From contig NZ_PZYX01000004.1 in assembly GCF_003047285.1 (NCBI RefSeq), positions 186,001-250,000 of the forward strand: DNA of 64,000 nt, written 5' to 3'. Positions 1 to 8,714 of the stretch are shown here, piece after piece; position 1 is the first letter of the stretch; each line of letters opens with the position of its first letter. The stretch comes from Nocardioides allogilvus. Lineage in GTDB: Bacteria; Actinomycetota; Actinomycetes; Propionibacteriales; Nocardioidaceae. A model generated the notes under the pieces. That model searched no databases. It had not been told where the DNA came from and saw nothing but the letters and a program-made list of their open reading frames with translations. The translations under genes and the position numbers were made by a program.

Positions 1-196
1 AGTCCGGGAAGAGCGAGGTCCGCCAGGTCGAGCGCCCGACCGTCACCTCGACGCGGACGCTCCCGAACCCTCCGCGCGGCCCCGCCTCGAAGGCCACGTC
101 CTCGGCGACGTCGGCGGGCAGCGTGAGGAAGTGCCGCGACCCCGGCTCGTCGGGAGAGTGCTCCCAGACCTGCGCATGGAAGACGTGGTCGCTCAT
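1..196 (-). CDS. DUF1905 domain protein (partial, C-terminus outside window)
   Basis: Read leftward from ATG at 196, the fragment begins MSDHVFHAQVWEHSPDEPGS and continues with a hydrophobic Phe-Leu-Thr-Leu-Pro stretch, a glycine turn and the segment V-T-V-G-R-S-T-W-R-T-S-L-F-P. This is the order seen in DUF1905 beta-barrel domains, where a 'w.tslfp' motif is conserved. The function of the family is not established. The gene runs off the left edge, so the length is unknown. It lies directly downstream (same strand) of a relic of the 3' end of the flavoprotein gene now at 1119-2489, which suggests the two were once adjacent. Confidence 0.6.
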   Translation of the reverse strand, partial: MSDHVFHAQVWEHSPDEPGSRHFLTLPADVAEDVAFEAGPRGGFGSVRVEVTVGRSTWRTSLFPD

Positions 197-207
197 GCGC
201 AGATCGT

Positions 208-250
208 CGCACCGACCACCGACGTCAGCCCGCCGCCAGCTCCGAGAGCC
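208..250. repeat. 43-bp imperfect direct repeat, left copy
   Basis: Bases 208-250 match 1102-1144 in the same orientation with three mismatches in 43. Read on the minus strand this copy encodes L-S-E-L-A-A-G-stop, nearly the same end as the flavoprotein encoded at 1119-2489 (L-A-E-L-A-A-G-stop). The pair brackets the NYN gene. Confidence 0.85.
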
Positions 251-402
251 ATCCCCGGCGAACGCTGGCCCTCGGCACAGTTGCTCGCGCTCGCGGCCCG
301 AAGGTCATTGCTGGTCTAGCCAACAAGGTAAAGGTCCGGGCGATCCGCGACGCCCGCCCGCCAGCAGGAACACGCTGGAGGCTCTCGAAGCCACCCAAGG
401 GG

Positions 403-1089
403 ATGGTGCAGGAAATCATGACCATCGGAGCAGAACGGTCCAACGCCGCGCAGCAGCTCGACCGAGCAGACCGCGCCCTCGACGGCCGTCCCATCGCCGC
501 TGACGCGGACTCCTCGCTCACGACTCTCGTTCGGCAGTGGGTGAAGACGTCGGAGGCCGTCGAGCGGCAGGCGGTGGCGCCTCTCGTGCCCCGCCCTGCA
601 CTGCCCCGACGTCATCGACAGCCGCAAGCTCGGTCCTCCCGACGACTGGCCGTGCTGATCGACGCGGCGTCCACGACGGCGGACTACGCGGATGCCCTGT
701 TCGCCGTGCTCGCGGACCACGGGACGGTCAGCGTCTGTCGCGCGTACGCCGACTGGACGGCCCCGGAGGCGGGCGACTGGTGGTCCGCGCCGCTGCGCCA
801 GCACGGGATCCAGCCGCACCACCACTTCGGCCACGACGGTGACCAGCGTGGGCTGGTCGCACTCACCGTCGACGCCATGGACCTCGCACGCGAATCGGCC
901 GTGGACACGGTGGTGATCGTCGGCGACCTGACGTCGATGCACCCGCTCGTGGCACGGCTCAACGCGACGGGGTTGAAGGTCCTGGCCTTCGGCACGACGG
1001 ACACCCCCGACGACGTGAGGGCGCTCAGCCATGAGTTTGTCGACCTGACATCGATGGCCACTCCCGGCTCAGGCAGGCACCGCGCATAA
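403..1089 (+). CDS. NYN domain (LabA/DUF88-like) protein
   Basis: A 228-residue protein. From about residue 85 it reads RRLAVLIDAAS, then Y-A-D-A-L-F, AYADW, VDTVVIVGDLTSMHPLVARL and KVLAFGT. This is the NYN fold with its acidic residues (IDAAS near the start, GDL in the middle); members are PIN-like predicted metal-dependent ribonucleases. The first ~80 residues are charged and of unknown function. The ATG at 403 is used, and an in-frame ATG at 418 is an alternative. The gene stands alone, on the strand opposite to its neighbours, and is bracketed by the 43-bp direct repeats at 208-250 and 1102-1144. RNA cleavage is a family expectation, not shown here. Confidence 0.75.
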   Translation: MVQEIMTIGAERSNAAQQLDRADRALDGRPIAADADSSLTTLVRQWVKTSEAVERQAVAPLVPRPALPRRHRQPQARSSRRLAVLIDAASTTADYADALFAVLADHGTVSVCRAYADWTAPEAGDWWSAPLRQHGIQPHHHFGHDGDQRGLVALTVDAMDLARESAVDTVVIVGDLTSMHPLVARLNATGLKVLAFGTTDTPDDVRALSHEFVDLTSMATPGSGRHRA

Positions 1090-1101
1090 CCGACCAGACG
1101 C

Positions 1102-1144
1102 CGCACCGAACACCGACGTCAGCCCGCCGCCAGCTCTGCGAGCC
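1102..1144. repeat. 43-bp imperfect direct repeat, right copy
   Basis: Right partner of 208-250 (40 of 43 identical, direct orientation). It covers the last codons and stop of the flavoprotein gene, so an insertion or duplication at this gene's 3' end is a natural explanation. Confidence 0.85.
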
Positions 1145-2489
1145 GCGCCAGCGCCGGTTTCGTGTGTACGCCGAGGCGCTCGCGCGCGTCGTCCAGAGCC
1201 GCCGACGCCGGGTAGCCGGGCGGGATGCGGGCCGGGTTGAGCGCGACCCCGTCGGCCCACGCCTTGATGTCCGGCTCGGCCGAGAAGGCCAGCGTGGACC
1301 GGGTGCCGACGACGTTCATCAGCGCCCACGAGGCCATCGTGTCGGGGTACGGCGAGGGCGGGGCCAGCCTGTTCTTCTCGTCGTCGTCGTGCCGGGTCGC
1401 CTCGACGTAGCCGATGACGGCGGCCCCGAAGCAGGGGAAGCCTGCCCGGACCGGCTGCAGCGTGATGTCCTCCGGCCGCCACACCGGCAGCAGGCCGGGG
1501 TACTTCAGCCCGTCCGCGGCGCAGTGCACGACCAGGGCGTCGTCGGCGATCCCGACCGCGCCGTCGGCGAAGACGAGCTTGCCCCGCTCGACGGCGTCGA
1601 TGTGCCCGCGCCGTACGACGTTCTCCAGGCTGCGCAGCTGCTCGAGCTCCCACGTCGCGAGCGTGGGCGCCTTGGCCATCGTCGGCATGACGGACCGGTC
1701 GATGCGCAGCATCACCTCGGCGTCCTCGAGGCGGAGGAAGAAGTCCTCGAGCGAGCCGGCCGACGCACCGGCCTGCATCACGTCGGCCGCCATGGAGAGG
1801 AAGATCGCCGGGTCGGGCTGGACCTTCGCGCGGTTCATCATCCACGGCTCGCGGGGGCGCACCCAGCAGATCGCATCGGGGTCGACGCCGCGCGCGAGCA
1901 GCCAGATGCACGCATCGGTGGCGGTCTTGCCGGAGCCGGCGACGACGTACTGGCTCGGGGCCTCCTCCAGCCGCGCGAGGGCGTTGACCGGTAGGACGCG
2001 AGCGCCGTCACCGACCCCGAACGGCGCCGGCTTCTCCGCCGGGATGCTCGGCGCGAGGTGGTGGGCGTTGACGATGCGGCACGACGCCGGCACCTCCCAC
2101 CGCTCGCCGGAGATGCGCGAAGTGACGGTGCGGTCGACGACCTCGCTGTTGGGCAGGAACGAGACCCGCCCCGTCCGCACCATCCGGTCGAGCATCCGCG
2201 CGTAGTAGGCCGTGATCTCCGACTGGGTCGCGCGCTCCTGCAGCCCCTCCTCGGGTCCGCTCTCCTGCAACCGGCCGCCACCGAGCAGGGTCGAGGGCAC
2301 GCCGTACAACGCAGAGGCCTGGTGCAGCCGGACGAACGGGTAGGCCTCGAGCCAGTGCCCGCCGACACCGTGGCGGCGGTCGACCAGCACCACCGTGGCG
2401 TCGGAGTGGTCGATCAGCGCGTCGGTGAACGCCATCCCCATGGCGCCCGCGCCCACCACGAGGTAGTCGGCCGCCAGGGTGCGAGTCAT
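1119..2489 (-). CDS. FAD/NAD(P)-binding oxidoreductase
   Basis: A 456-residue protein from ATG 2489. Residues 8-20 read DYLVVGAGAMGMA, a dinucleotide-binding GxGxxG motif, followed by VVLVDRRHGVGGHW, the end of the first Rossmann strand and a GG-doublet. A second nucleotide-binding segment, YVVAGSGKTATDACIWLL, lies near residue 180. The pattern is that of NAD(P)/FAD-dependent oxidoreductases; the substrate cannot be told. The open frame extends upstream, but the ATG immediately before the Rossmann strand is the sensible start. Divergent from the SDR-like gene at 2562, 72 bp apart. Its last codons carry the right copy of the 43-bp repeat. Confidence 0.7.
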   Translation of the reverse strand: MTRTLAADYLVVGAGAMGMAFTDALIDHSDATVVLVDRRHGVGGHWLEAYPFVRLHQASALYGVPSTLLGGGRLQESGPEEGLQERATQSEITAYYARMLDRMVRTGRVSFLPNSEVVDRTVTSRISGERWEVPASCRIVNAHHLAPSIPAEKPAPFGVGDGARVLPVNALARLEEAPSQYVVAGSGKTATDACIWLLARGVDPDAICWVRPREPWMMNRAKVQPDPAIFLSMAADVMQAGASAGSLEDFFLRLEDAEVMLRIDRSVMPTMAKAPTLATWELEQLRSLENVVRRGHIDAVERGKLVFADGAVGIADDALVVHCAADGLKYPGLLPVWRPEDITLQPVRAGFPCFGAAVIGYVEATRHDDDEKNRLAPPSPYPDTMASWALMNVVGTRSTLAFSAEPDIKAWADGVALNPARIPPGYPASAALDDARERLGVHTKPALARLAELAAG

Positions 2490-2561
2490 GCGTCCACGGT
2501 GGCACTCGACGAGCGCCACCGCCACGCTCCATTTGGGTAGTCCTGCGCGTACGGTTCGGGC

Positions 2562-3398
2562 GTGACCTCGGACGTTCTCCTCGTCGGCTGCGGCGACCTC
2601 GGCTCCGCCGTCGGCCTCCGGCTCGTCGAGCACGGGCACGACGTGCTCGCGCTGCGGCGCAACGCCGACCGTGTGCCTCCTCCCCTGCGCGGGCTCTCCG
2701 TCGACCTGACGCGCGAGACGCCCGTCCTGCCCGACCTCCGCGCGCGCTTCGTGGTGGTCGCGCTGACGGCACGGCCGCGGACGGAGGAGGCCTACCGATC
2801 GACGTACGTCGAGGGCATGCGCCGCGCCCTCGACGCCCTCGCCGACGCCGGACCGCTGCCCGAGCGGGCCGTGCTCGTCTCCTCGACCGCCGTCAACGCC
2901 GGCACCGAACGGCCGGAGCTCAGCGACGAGACGGCGCCCGCCGGACCCAAGGACGGACCGGGCCGGATGCTGCTGGCGGCCGAGGAGCTCTTCGCCGAGC
3001 GCCTGCCCGGCGGCACGGTGCTCCGCCTCTCCGGCCTGTACGGCGGTGGCAGCACGCGGCTCCTCGACCAGGTGCGCGAGGGACGGATCGAGGACCCGCA
3101 CCGCTGGACCAACCGCATCCACCGGGAGGACGCGGCAGCAGCCGTCGTGCACCTGCTGACGCGGCCCGAGCAGCCGGAAAGTCTCTACTTCGGCACCGAC
3201 GACGAGCCCGCCCAGCTCGGCGACGTCGCCGCCTTCCTCGCCACCCGGCTGGGCGCTCCCGCACCTCCGCCCGCCGACCCCGAGCGGGGCCACGGCAAGC
3301 GGCTGTCCAACGCCCGGCTCCGGGCGACGGGATGGCGTCCGACCCGGCCGAGCTTCCGCGAGGGCTATGGCGATCCGGGCCCCGCAGGGCGGTCCTGA
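2562..3398 (+). CDS. NAD(P)-dependent epimerase/SDR-like protein (YeeZ type)
   Basis: A 278-residue protein with GTG start. The N-terminus reads DVLLVGCGDLGSAVGLRLVEHGHDVLALRR, a Rossmann fold whose GCGDLG loop is typical of the atypical short-chain dehydrogenases related to YeeZ. LVSSTAVNAG (about residue 107) and GTVLRLSGLYGGG (about 150) fit the extended-SDR pattern; a classical YxxxK is not obvious. RLSNARLRATGWRP near the C-terminus is the usual end of sugar-nucleotide epimerase-like proteins. The substrate is unknown. It is followed 30 bp later by a glycerophosphotransferase homologue on the same strand, so a cell-envelope role is possible but unproven. Confidence 0.65.
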   Translation: MTSDVLLVGCGDLGSAVGLRLVEHGHDVLALRRNADRVPPPLRGLSVDLTRETPVLPDLRARFVVVALTARPRTEEAYRSTYVEGMRRALDALADAGPLPERAVLVSSTAVNAGTERPELSDETAPAGPKDGPGRMLLAAEELFAERLPGGTVLRLSGLYGGGSTRLLDQVREGRIEDPHRWTNRIHREDAAAAVVHLLTRPEQPESLYFGTDDEPAQLGDVAAFLATRLGAPAPPPADPERGHGKRLSNARLRATGWRPTRPSFREGYGDPGPAGRS

Positions 3399-3428
3399 GC
3401 ACTACCCCAGGGCGACTAGAATCCTTGT

Positions 3429-4568
3429 GTGAACGACGCCCACGTCCTTGCGTACTACGCAGATGACCCCACCCGGAGCTACCAGCTGATCCAGTGGCTG
3501 GAGGTGCTCGAGGTCCTGCACGAGCGCCACCCGGTGGCCGTCGTGGTGCGCAATCCCGACGTCGCGACGTTGCTCGCCGAGCGGACGGCGCTGCCGATCC
3601 TGCTCGCCCCGTCCTTCGCCGAGCTGACCGAGCTCTATGCCTCGCTCGACGCGAAGGTCGTCCTCTACTGCAACAACTCCTCGCTCAACTTCAACTCGCT
3701 CGTCGACGGCACCAAGCTGCACGTCCACATCAACCACGGCGAGAGCGACAAGCAGTCGATGGCGAGCAACAACGCCAAGGCCTACGACCGTGTCTTCGTC
3801 GCCGGCCAGGCCGCCGTGCAGCGCCACCTCGACGGCCTGCTCGAGCTCGACACCAGCCGCCTCGTGCGGATCGGGCGGCCCCAGCTGGACCTGCGTCCCG
3901 CTCCCCTGCTCGCGCCGACCCACCGCCGTACCGTCCTCTATGCGCCCACGTGGGAGGGCGACGCGGACTACAACGACTACACCTCCGTCGACACGATCGG
4001 CCCCGAGGTCGTGCGCCAGGTCCTCGCCGTCCCGGACGTGCGCGTCGTCTACAAGCCGCACCCCAAGGTCACCACGAGCCTGGCGCCCGCCATCCAGTCC
4101 GGGCACCTCGCGATCCTGACGGCGATCGCCGAGGCCGCCGAGCGCGAGCCCGACGCCGGCCACACGACCGTGCTGACCGGCAACATCCTCGCGGTCATGC
4201 CCGACTGCGACGCAATGGTGACCGACGTGTCATCGGTCGGCCTCGACTGGCTCTACCTCTGCACCGACAAGCCGATCCTGATCACCGACCGCCACCAGGA
4301 CGCCGCGCGCTTCCGCGACGAGGTGCCGGTGAGCCACTGTGCCGACGTGGTCGACGAGTCGAACGTGGGCGACCTGGCCGAGCTGCTGACCGCGCGGCTC
4401 GAGCACGACGAGCTCCACCTCGACCGGCGGGCGATGCGGCACTTCTACTTCGACGACATCCAGGTCGGCGACAGCACCACCCGCTTCCTCGACGCCGTGA
4501 CCGAGCTCGTGCGCCTGCGCGACCGGCTGCTGCACGCCAAGCTGCACGGCGACGCCATCACCGCCTGA
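3429..4568 (+). CDS. CDP-glycerol glycerophosphotransferase family protein
   Basis: A 379-residue protein with GTG start. Signatures of the Glyphos_transf (TagB/TagF-like) family are visible: HVHINHGESDKQS near residue 97, YAPTWEGDADYNDY near 170, VRVVYKPHPKV near 200 and the late MVTDVSSVGLDWL near 265. The family transfers polyol-phosphate units in wall teichoic acid-type polymers. The protein is a single catalytic domain with no signal peptide and no extra glycosyltransferase domain. It ends 13 bp from the convergent LysR gene. The acceptor polymer in this organism is not known from the sequence. Confidence 0.75.
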   Translation: MNDAHVLAYYADDPTRSYQLIQWLEVLEVLHERHPVAVVVRNPDVATLLAERTALPILLAPSFAELTELYASLDAKVVLYCNNSSLNFNSLVDGTKLHVHINHGESDKQSMASNNAKAYDRVFVAGQAAVQRHLDGLLELDTSRLVRIGRPQLDLRPAPLLAPTHRRTVLYAPTWEGDADYNDYTSVDTIGPEVVRQVLAVPDVRVVYKPHPKVTTSLAPAIQSGHLAILTAIAEAAEREPDAGHTTVLTGNILAVMPDCDAMVTDVSSVGLDWLYLCTDKPILITDRHQDAARFRDEVPVSHCADVVDESNVGDLAELLTARLEHDELHLDRRAMRHFYFDDIQVGDSTTRFLDAVTELVRLRDRLLHAKLHGDAITA

Positions 4569-4581
4569 TCGGCTCGTGGGA

Positions 4582-5493
4582 TCAGCCGGGGGTCAACATC
4601 ACGTCGAGCACCCGGCGCACGACCGGGGAGACTGACTCGCGCGACCAGACGGCATAGAGCTCGACCGGCCGCTGGGGGTCGGTGTCGAGGGCGGTGTCGC
4701 CACCACCGTGGACGAGCTCCTTGAAGACGACGCCCGGCACGGCCAGGGAGGCGGCCGAGGCCGGTGCGAGCGCAAGACCGCGGTCGGCGGCGACGAGCAA
4801 CATCGCGGTGAGCACCTGGTGGACGCGCTGCTCGATGCGCGGGTGCGCATTGGCGAGGAAGCGCACCGAGAGCTCGTGGAAGTAGCGCGACTGCTGCGGG
4901 TCGTAGCCGATGACGGGCTGGCCCTCGAAGTCCTGCGGACTCAGGGGCCGGTCCAGCGCCGCGAGCGGGTGATCGACGGGCACGACCGCCATCAGCGGTT
5001 CGCGCAGGACGACCTTCGAGGAGAGCAGTGACGTGTCGAACGGCGGCCGGGCGAGGCCGACGTCCAGCTCGCCGCGGCGGATGCCGTCGACCTGCGCCAG
5101 CGTGACCCGCTCGGACAGCAGCACCTCCACGTCGGGCAGTGCCGTCGTCAGGCGGCGCAGCAGGGGCCCGAGGATCGAGATCGCGGACACCGCGGTGAAA
5201 CCGAGCCGGACCACGCCTGCCGCGCCCGCGTCGACGCGGCGGGCCAGGTCTCCGGCACCCTCGACGAGGTTGAGCAGCCGGTAGGCCTCGTCCAGGAAGG
5301 CGGCGCCGGCACCCGTCAGCAACACCCGCCGGTTGTCGCGCTCGAGCAGCTGGGCGCCCACGGCCTTCTCCAGCTTCTGGATCTGACGCGACAGCGGCGG
5401 CTGGGTCATGCTCAGTCGTTCGGCCGCCCGCCCGAAGTGCAGCTCCTCCGCAACGGCGATGAAGCACCGCACCTGATCCAGGGTGATCGCCAT
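4582..5493 (-). CDS. LysR family transcriptional regulator
   Basis: A 303-residue protein. The N-terminal helix-turn-helix reads MAITLDQVRCFIAVAEELHF, then GRAAERLSMTQPPLSRQIQKLE, a textbook LysR DNA-binding domain. The rest (residues ~90-300) is the periplasmic-binding-protein-like effector domain. It is divergent from tctC, 96 bp away, so it probably controls the tctCBA-usp-glucarate dehydratase operon in response to its substrate. An ATAC-N7-GTAT element overlaps its start codon, which also suggests autoregulation. Confidence 0.9.
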   Translation of the reverse strand: MAITLDQVRCFIAVAEELHFGRAAERLSMTQPPLSRQIQKLEKAVGAQLLERDNRRVLLTGAGAAFLDEAYRLLNLVEGAGDLARRVDAGAAGVVRLGFTAVSAISILGPLLRRLTTALPDVEVLLSERVTLAQVDGIRRGELDVGLARPPFDTSLLSSKVVLREPLMAVVPVDHPLAALDRPLSPQDFEGQPVIGYDPQQSRYFHELSVRFLANAHPRIEQRVHQVLTAMLLVAADRGLALAPASAASLAVPGVVFKELVHGGGDTALDTDPQRPVELYAVWSRESVSPVVRRVLDVMLTPG

Positions 5494-5506
5494 ACGTGCA
5501 AAGTAT
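5492..5506. promoter_or_regulatory. Putative LysR operator ATAC-N7-GTAT
   Basis: ATAC (5492-5495), seven bases, GTAT (5503-5506). This fits the T-N11-A rule of LysR regulators and the ATAC-N7-GTAT core known for several of them. It touches the lysR start codon and lies about 85 bp upstream of tctC. Confidence 0.5.
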
Positions 5507-5589
5507 CAAGCCATGCCACATCGGGCTTGGACGAGCATCGTGGACGAAACCTAGTGTCGGTGGTCACACCCCAGTCCAAGGAGTACAGC

Positions 5590-6588
5590 ATGCGCAACAA
5601 CCTCAGCCTGGCCGCCGTCACAGCGGCCGCCGCCCTGGCCCTCGCCGCTTGCGGCGGAGTCCAGAACACGGCCGGCAGCGGCAGCGACAGCGGCGAGTAC
5701 CCCTCCGGCGCGGTCGAGATGCCCGTCGGCGCCTCCGCCGGCGGCTCCTCCGACCTGATCAGCCGCGAGATCTCACGCGGCCTCTCGGACGAGCTCGGCG
5801 GTTCCTTCCCGGTGATCAACCGCGAGGGCGCCAACGGCGCGCTCGCCGCGGCGGAGGTCGCCAAGGCCGAGCCCGACGGCTCCACGATCTCCGTGCAGAA
5901 CGCCTCCCTCTTCGCCATCACCCCACTCGCCGTCGGTGCGGACGAGGTCACCAGCATCGACGACTTCGAGGTCGTCCAAGGCGTCTCGCGTGACGACTAC
6001 GTGCTGGTCGCCAGCGAGGGTTCCGGCTTCACGTCGGTCGACGACTTCGCGAACGCCGACGGCAAGATCACCTACGGAACCACCGGTGTCGGCACCGGCG
6101 CCCAGCTCGCCTGCGCGCTGACCTTCAACGCCGGCGACACCCCCTCCGAGGCGATCCCCTTCGACGGCGGCGCCCCCGCGCTCACCGCACTCCTGGGCGA
6201 CCAGGTCGACACCGCCTGCCTCCAGGTCGGCGAGGCCATCGAGAACATCGAGTCCGGCAAGATCGTCCCGCTCAGCGTCTTCGGCCCCGAACGCGTCGCC
6301 TTCCTCCCCGACGTGCCCACCGCGCAGGAGCAGGGCCTCGACGTCGAGGTGTCGCAGTACCGCTTCATGACCGTCCCCAAGGGCACCCCGCAGGACGTCA
6401 AGGACGCCATCGCCGACGCGATGCAGGCCACCTTCGAGACCGAGGCCTACAAGACGTTCAACACCAACAACAACCTCACGCCGATGGAGATCCCCGGCGA
6501 CGAGGTCGTCGAGCAGCTGAAGGCGGACACTGAGCGGTACGCCGACCTGGTCGCCGAGTACGGCATCGACCTCGGCAGCGCCAGCTGA
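5590..6588 (+). CDS. tctC: Tripartite tricarboxylate transporter substrate-binding lipoprotein TctC
   Basis: A 332-residue protein starting at ATG 5590 after an AAGGAG ribosome site. Residues 1-21 form a lipoprotein signal ending LALAACGG, with Cys as the lipidation site. VEMPVGASAGGSSDLISREI near residue 43 and GANGALAAAEVAKAEPDG near 77 are family motifs; YGTTGVGTGAQLA and VPTAQEQGLDVE follow. TctC-type proteins capture a di- or tricarboxylate outside the membrane and deliver it to TctA/TctB. The operon continues with tctB, tctA, a universal stress protein and glucarate dehydratase, so a sugar diacid is a more likely ligand than citrate (inference). Confidence 0.85.
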   Translation: MRNNLSLAAVTAAAALALAACGGVQNTAGSGSDSGEYPSGAVEMPVGASAGGSSDLISREISRGLSDELGGSFPVINREGANGALAAAEVAKAEPDGSTISVQNASLFAITPLAVGADEVTSIDDFEVVQGVSRDDYVLVASEGSGFTSVDDFANADGKITYGTTGVGTGAQLACALTFNAGDTPSEAIPFDGGAPALTALLGDQVDTACLQVGEAIENIESGKIVPLSVFGPERVAFLPDVPTAQEQGLDVEVSQYRFMTVPKGTPQDVKDAIADAMQATFETEAYKTFNTNNNLTPMEIPGDEVVEQLKADTERYADLVAEYGIDLGSAS

Positions 6589-6617
6589 GCGTGCCCTTCC
6601 GGACCCGACGAGACGAG

Positions 6618-7163
6618 ATGACGATGACGCAGCCTGAGACGCGGACGGAGCAGGAGCCGGACATCCTGGCCGAGCTCCAGGCCGAGGTCGCCCAGGAACT
6701 GGCCGACGAGCGGCCGCCGGCCGGCGGCGCGGCGTACCAGATCATCTCGGCCGTCGTGGTCCTCGGGTTCGGCGTCGGCGCGGCAGTGCTGGCCCATGGC
6801 TACGGGCTCGGGTCGCTGCGGCGGCCCGGCCCAGGGCTGTGGCCCTTCGTGGTCGCGCTCGTGATCGCCCTCCTCGCGCTGGTGCTGCTCGTCGTCGGGC
6901 GCAAGCTCGACGATGCGGAGAAGTTCACCCGGGCGAGCTACCTCGTGCTGGTCGGTGGAGCGACGTTCGTGGGCCTCGGCCTCGCCCTGCCGACCATCGG
7001 CTTCGAGATCCCGGCCGTCGCGCTCTGCATCATCTGGCTCCGGTTCCTGGGCGGCGAGACCTGGCGCAGCACGATCGTGATCTCGCTGTGCACGACCGCA
7101 GGGTTCTACCTGCTGTTCCTCTATGCCCTGCGCATCCCGCTGCCCCACCTGATCGCCTTCTGA
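6618..7163 (+). CDS. tctB: Tripartite tricarboxylate transporter small membrane subunit TctB
   Basis: About 181 residues from ATG 6618; an in-frame GTG lies upstream at 6591 and an ATG at 6624. After a hydrophilic acidic N-terminus come four hydrophobic segments: IISAVVVLGFGVGAAVLAHG, LWPFVVALVIALLALVLLVV, LVLVGGATFVGLGLALPTIG and a final segment ending YLLFLYALRIPLPHLIAF. Size, topology and position between tctC and tctA identify it as the small permease subunit, whose sequence is otherwise poorly conserved. It pairs with TctA in the membrane. Confidence 0.75.
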   Translation: MTMTQPETRTEQEPDILAELQAEVAQELADERPPAGGAAYQIISAVVVLGFGVGAAVLAHGYGLGSLRRPGPGLWPFVVALVIALLALVLLVVGRKLDDAEKFTRASYLVLVGGATFVGLGLALPTIGFEIPAVALCIIWLRFLGGETWRSTIVISLCTTAGFYLLFLYALRIPLPHLIAF

Positions 7164-7181
7164 GACCGAGAGGAGACCCGC

Positions 7182-8714
7182 ATGGACTGGACTGCCTTCC
7201 TCGACGGCTTCGGCGTCGTGACCCAACCGACCAACCTGCTCTACTGCCTGATCGGCGTCCTCATCGGCATGCTGATCGGCGTCCTGCCGGGCCTCGGCCC
7301 GGCCGCCACGATGGCGATCCTGCTGCCGATCGCCTACAACGCCAACGACCCGGTGTCGGCCATCATCATGCTGGCCGGGATCTACTACGGCGCGCAGTAC
7401 GGCGGCACCATCACCTCCGTGCTGCTGCGCATCCCCGGCGAGGCCAGCTCGGTCGTCACCGTGTTCGACGGCTTCGCCCTGGCCAAGCAGGGCAAGGCGG
7501 GCACCGCGCTCGGCATTGCCGCGATCGGCTCCTTCGTCGGCGCCACCGTGTCCATCATCGGGCTCACCCTGCTCGGCCCGATCGTGGCCGGCTACGCGCT
7601 GGACTTCGGTCCGCCGGAGTACGCCGCACTCGCACTGCTCGGCGTCCTGCTGGTCGCCACCGTCGGCAGCGGGCACACGGTCAAGGCCCTGGCCGCTGCC
7701 GCGGTCGGACTGCTGCTGGCCACCGTCGGCAGCGACTCGTTCACCAGCGCCAACCGCTTCACCTTCGACACCCTCCAGCTCCAGGGCGGCATCGACTTCG
7801 TCGTCGTCGCGATGGGTCTCTTCGGGGTCGGCGAGATCCTCTACAACCTCGAGGAACGGCACGGCAAGCCGCACGTGCCCGCCGCGATCGCCAACATCTG
7901 GCCGTCGCGCAAGGACCTCAAGCAGGCCGGGCCCGCCATCGGCCGTGGCTCGGTCATCGGCTTCCTCCTCGGCGTGCTGCCCGGTGGCGGCGCGGTGATG
8001 GCCAGCCTGGCGGCGTACGCCACGGAGAAGCGCGTCGCCAAGGACCCCTCCCGCTTCGGGCGCGGCGCGATCGAGGGCGTCGCCGGTCCCGAGTCGGCCA
8101 ACAACGCCGCCGCGACGTCGTCCTTCATCCCGCTGCTGACGATCGGCATCCCCGCCAACGCCTCGATGGCCATGCTGTATGCCGCCCTGCTCGTCGTCGG
8201 CGTCACGCCCGGTCCTCAGCTGATCGACGAGCGACCGGACCTGTTCTGGGGTGTCATCAACTCGATGTACATCGGCAACCTGATCCTGCTGATCCTGAGC
8301 ATCCCGCTCGTCGGCATCTTCGTGAAGATCCTCCGGGTGCGCCCCGCGATCCTGGCGCCGATCACGGCGCTGATCACGATCCTCGGCGTCTACACGATCA
8401 ACAACTCCGTCTTCGACATCTTCGTGATGATCGGCTTCGGCATCCTCGGCTACCTGATGAAGAAGACCGGCTTCGAGCCCGGCCCGCTGGTGCTGGCCTT
8501 CGTGCTCGGCTCGCTGATGGAGTCCAGCTTCCGCCGCTCGATGCTGATCTTCGACGGCGACCCGACCGGCTTCGTGACGCGGCCGATCTCCGGGACGATC
8601 CTCGCCTTCATCCTGCTCGTCATTGCCCTGCCGCTGGTCAAGCTGGCCCTGCGTCGACGCGACCCGGACACCACGCCCACCGACAAGATCGACCAGGAAG
8701 CAGGCATGCGATGA
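7182..8714 (+). CDS. tctA: Tripartite tricarboxylate transporter large permease TctA
   Basis: A 510-residue, roughly 12-segment membrane protein preceded by GAGAGGAG. Conserved TctA motifs are clear: IGVLPGLGPAATMAILLP near residue 30, YYGAQYGGTITSVLLRIPGE near 67, and GVLPGGGAVMASLAAYATEK near 265. It drives ion-coupled uptake of the substrate captured by TctC. Its stop overlaps the next start codon (ATGA at 8711), showing translational coupling with the universal stress protein. Confidence 0.9.
   Translation: MDWTAFLDGFGVVTQPTNLLYCLIGVLIGMLIGVLPGLGPAATMAILLPIAYNANDPVSAIIMLAGIYYGAQYGGTITSVLLRIPGEASSVVTVFDGFALAKQGKAGTALGIAAIGSFVGATVSIIGLTLLGPIVAGYALDFGPPEYAALALLGVLLVATVGSGHTVKALAAAAVGLLLATVGSDSFTSANRFTFDTLQLQGGIDFVVVAMGLFGVGEILYNLEERHGKPHVPAAIANIWPSRKDLKQAGPAIGRGSVIGFLLGVLPGGGAVMASLAAYATEKRVAKDPSRFGRGAIEGVAGPESANNAAATSSFIPLLTIGIPANASMAMLYAALLVVGVTPGPQLIDERPDLFWGVINSMYIGNLILLILSIPLVGIFVKILRVRPAILAPITALITILGVYTINNSVFDIFVMIGFGILGYLMKKTGFEPGPLVLAFVLGSLMESSFRRSMLIFDGDPTGFVTRPISGTILAFILLVIALPLVKLALRRRDPDTTPTDKIDQEAGMR

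Noticed and set aside
1119..3293. 724-codon frame that would fuse an N-terminal extension to the flavoprotein
   Set aside because: The added part overlaps the SDR-like gene on the other strand and has shadow composition; a good ATG at 2489 lies directly before the Rossmann fold.
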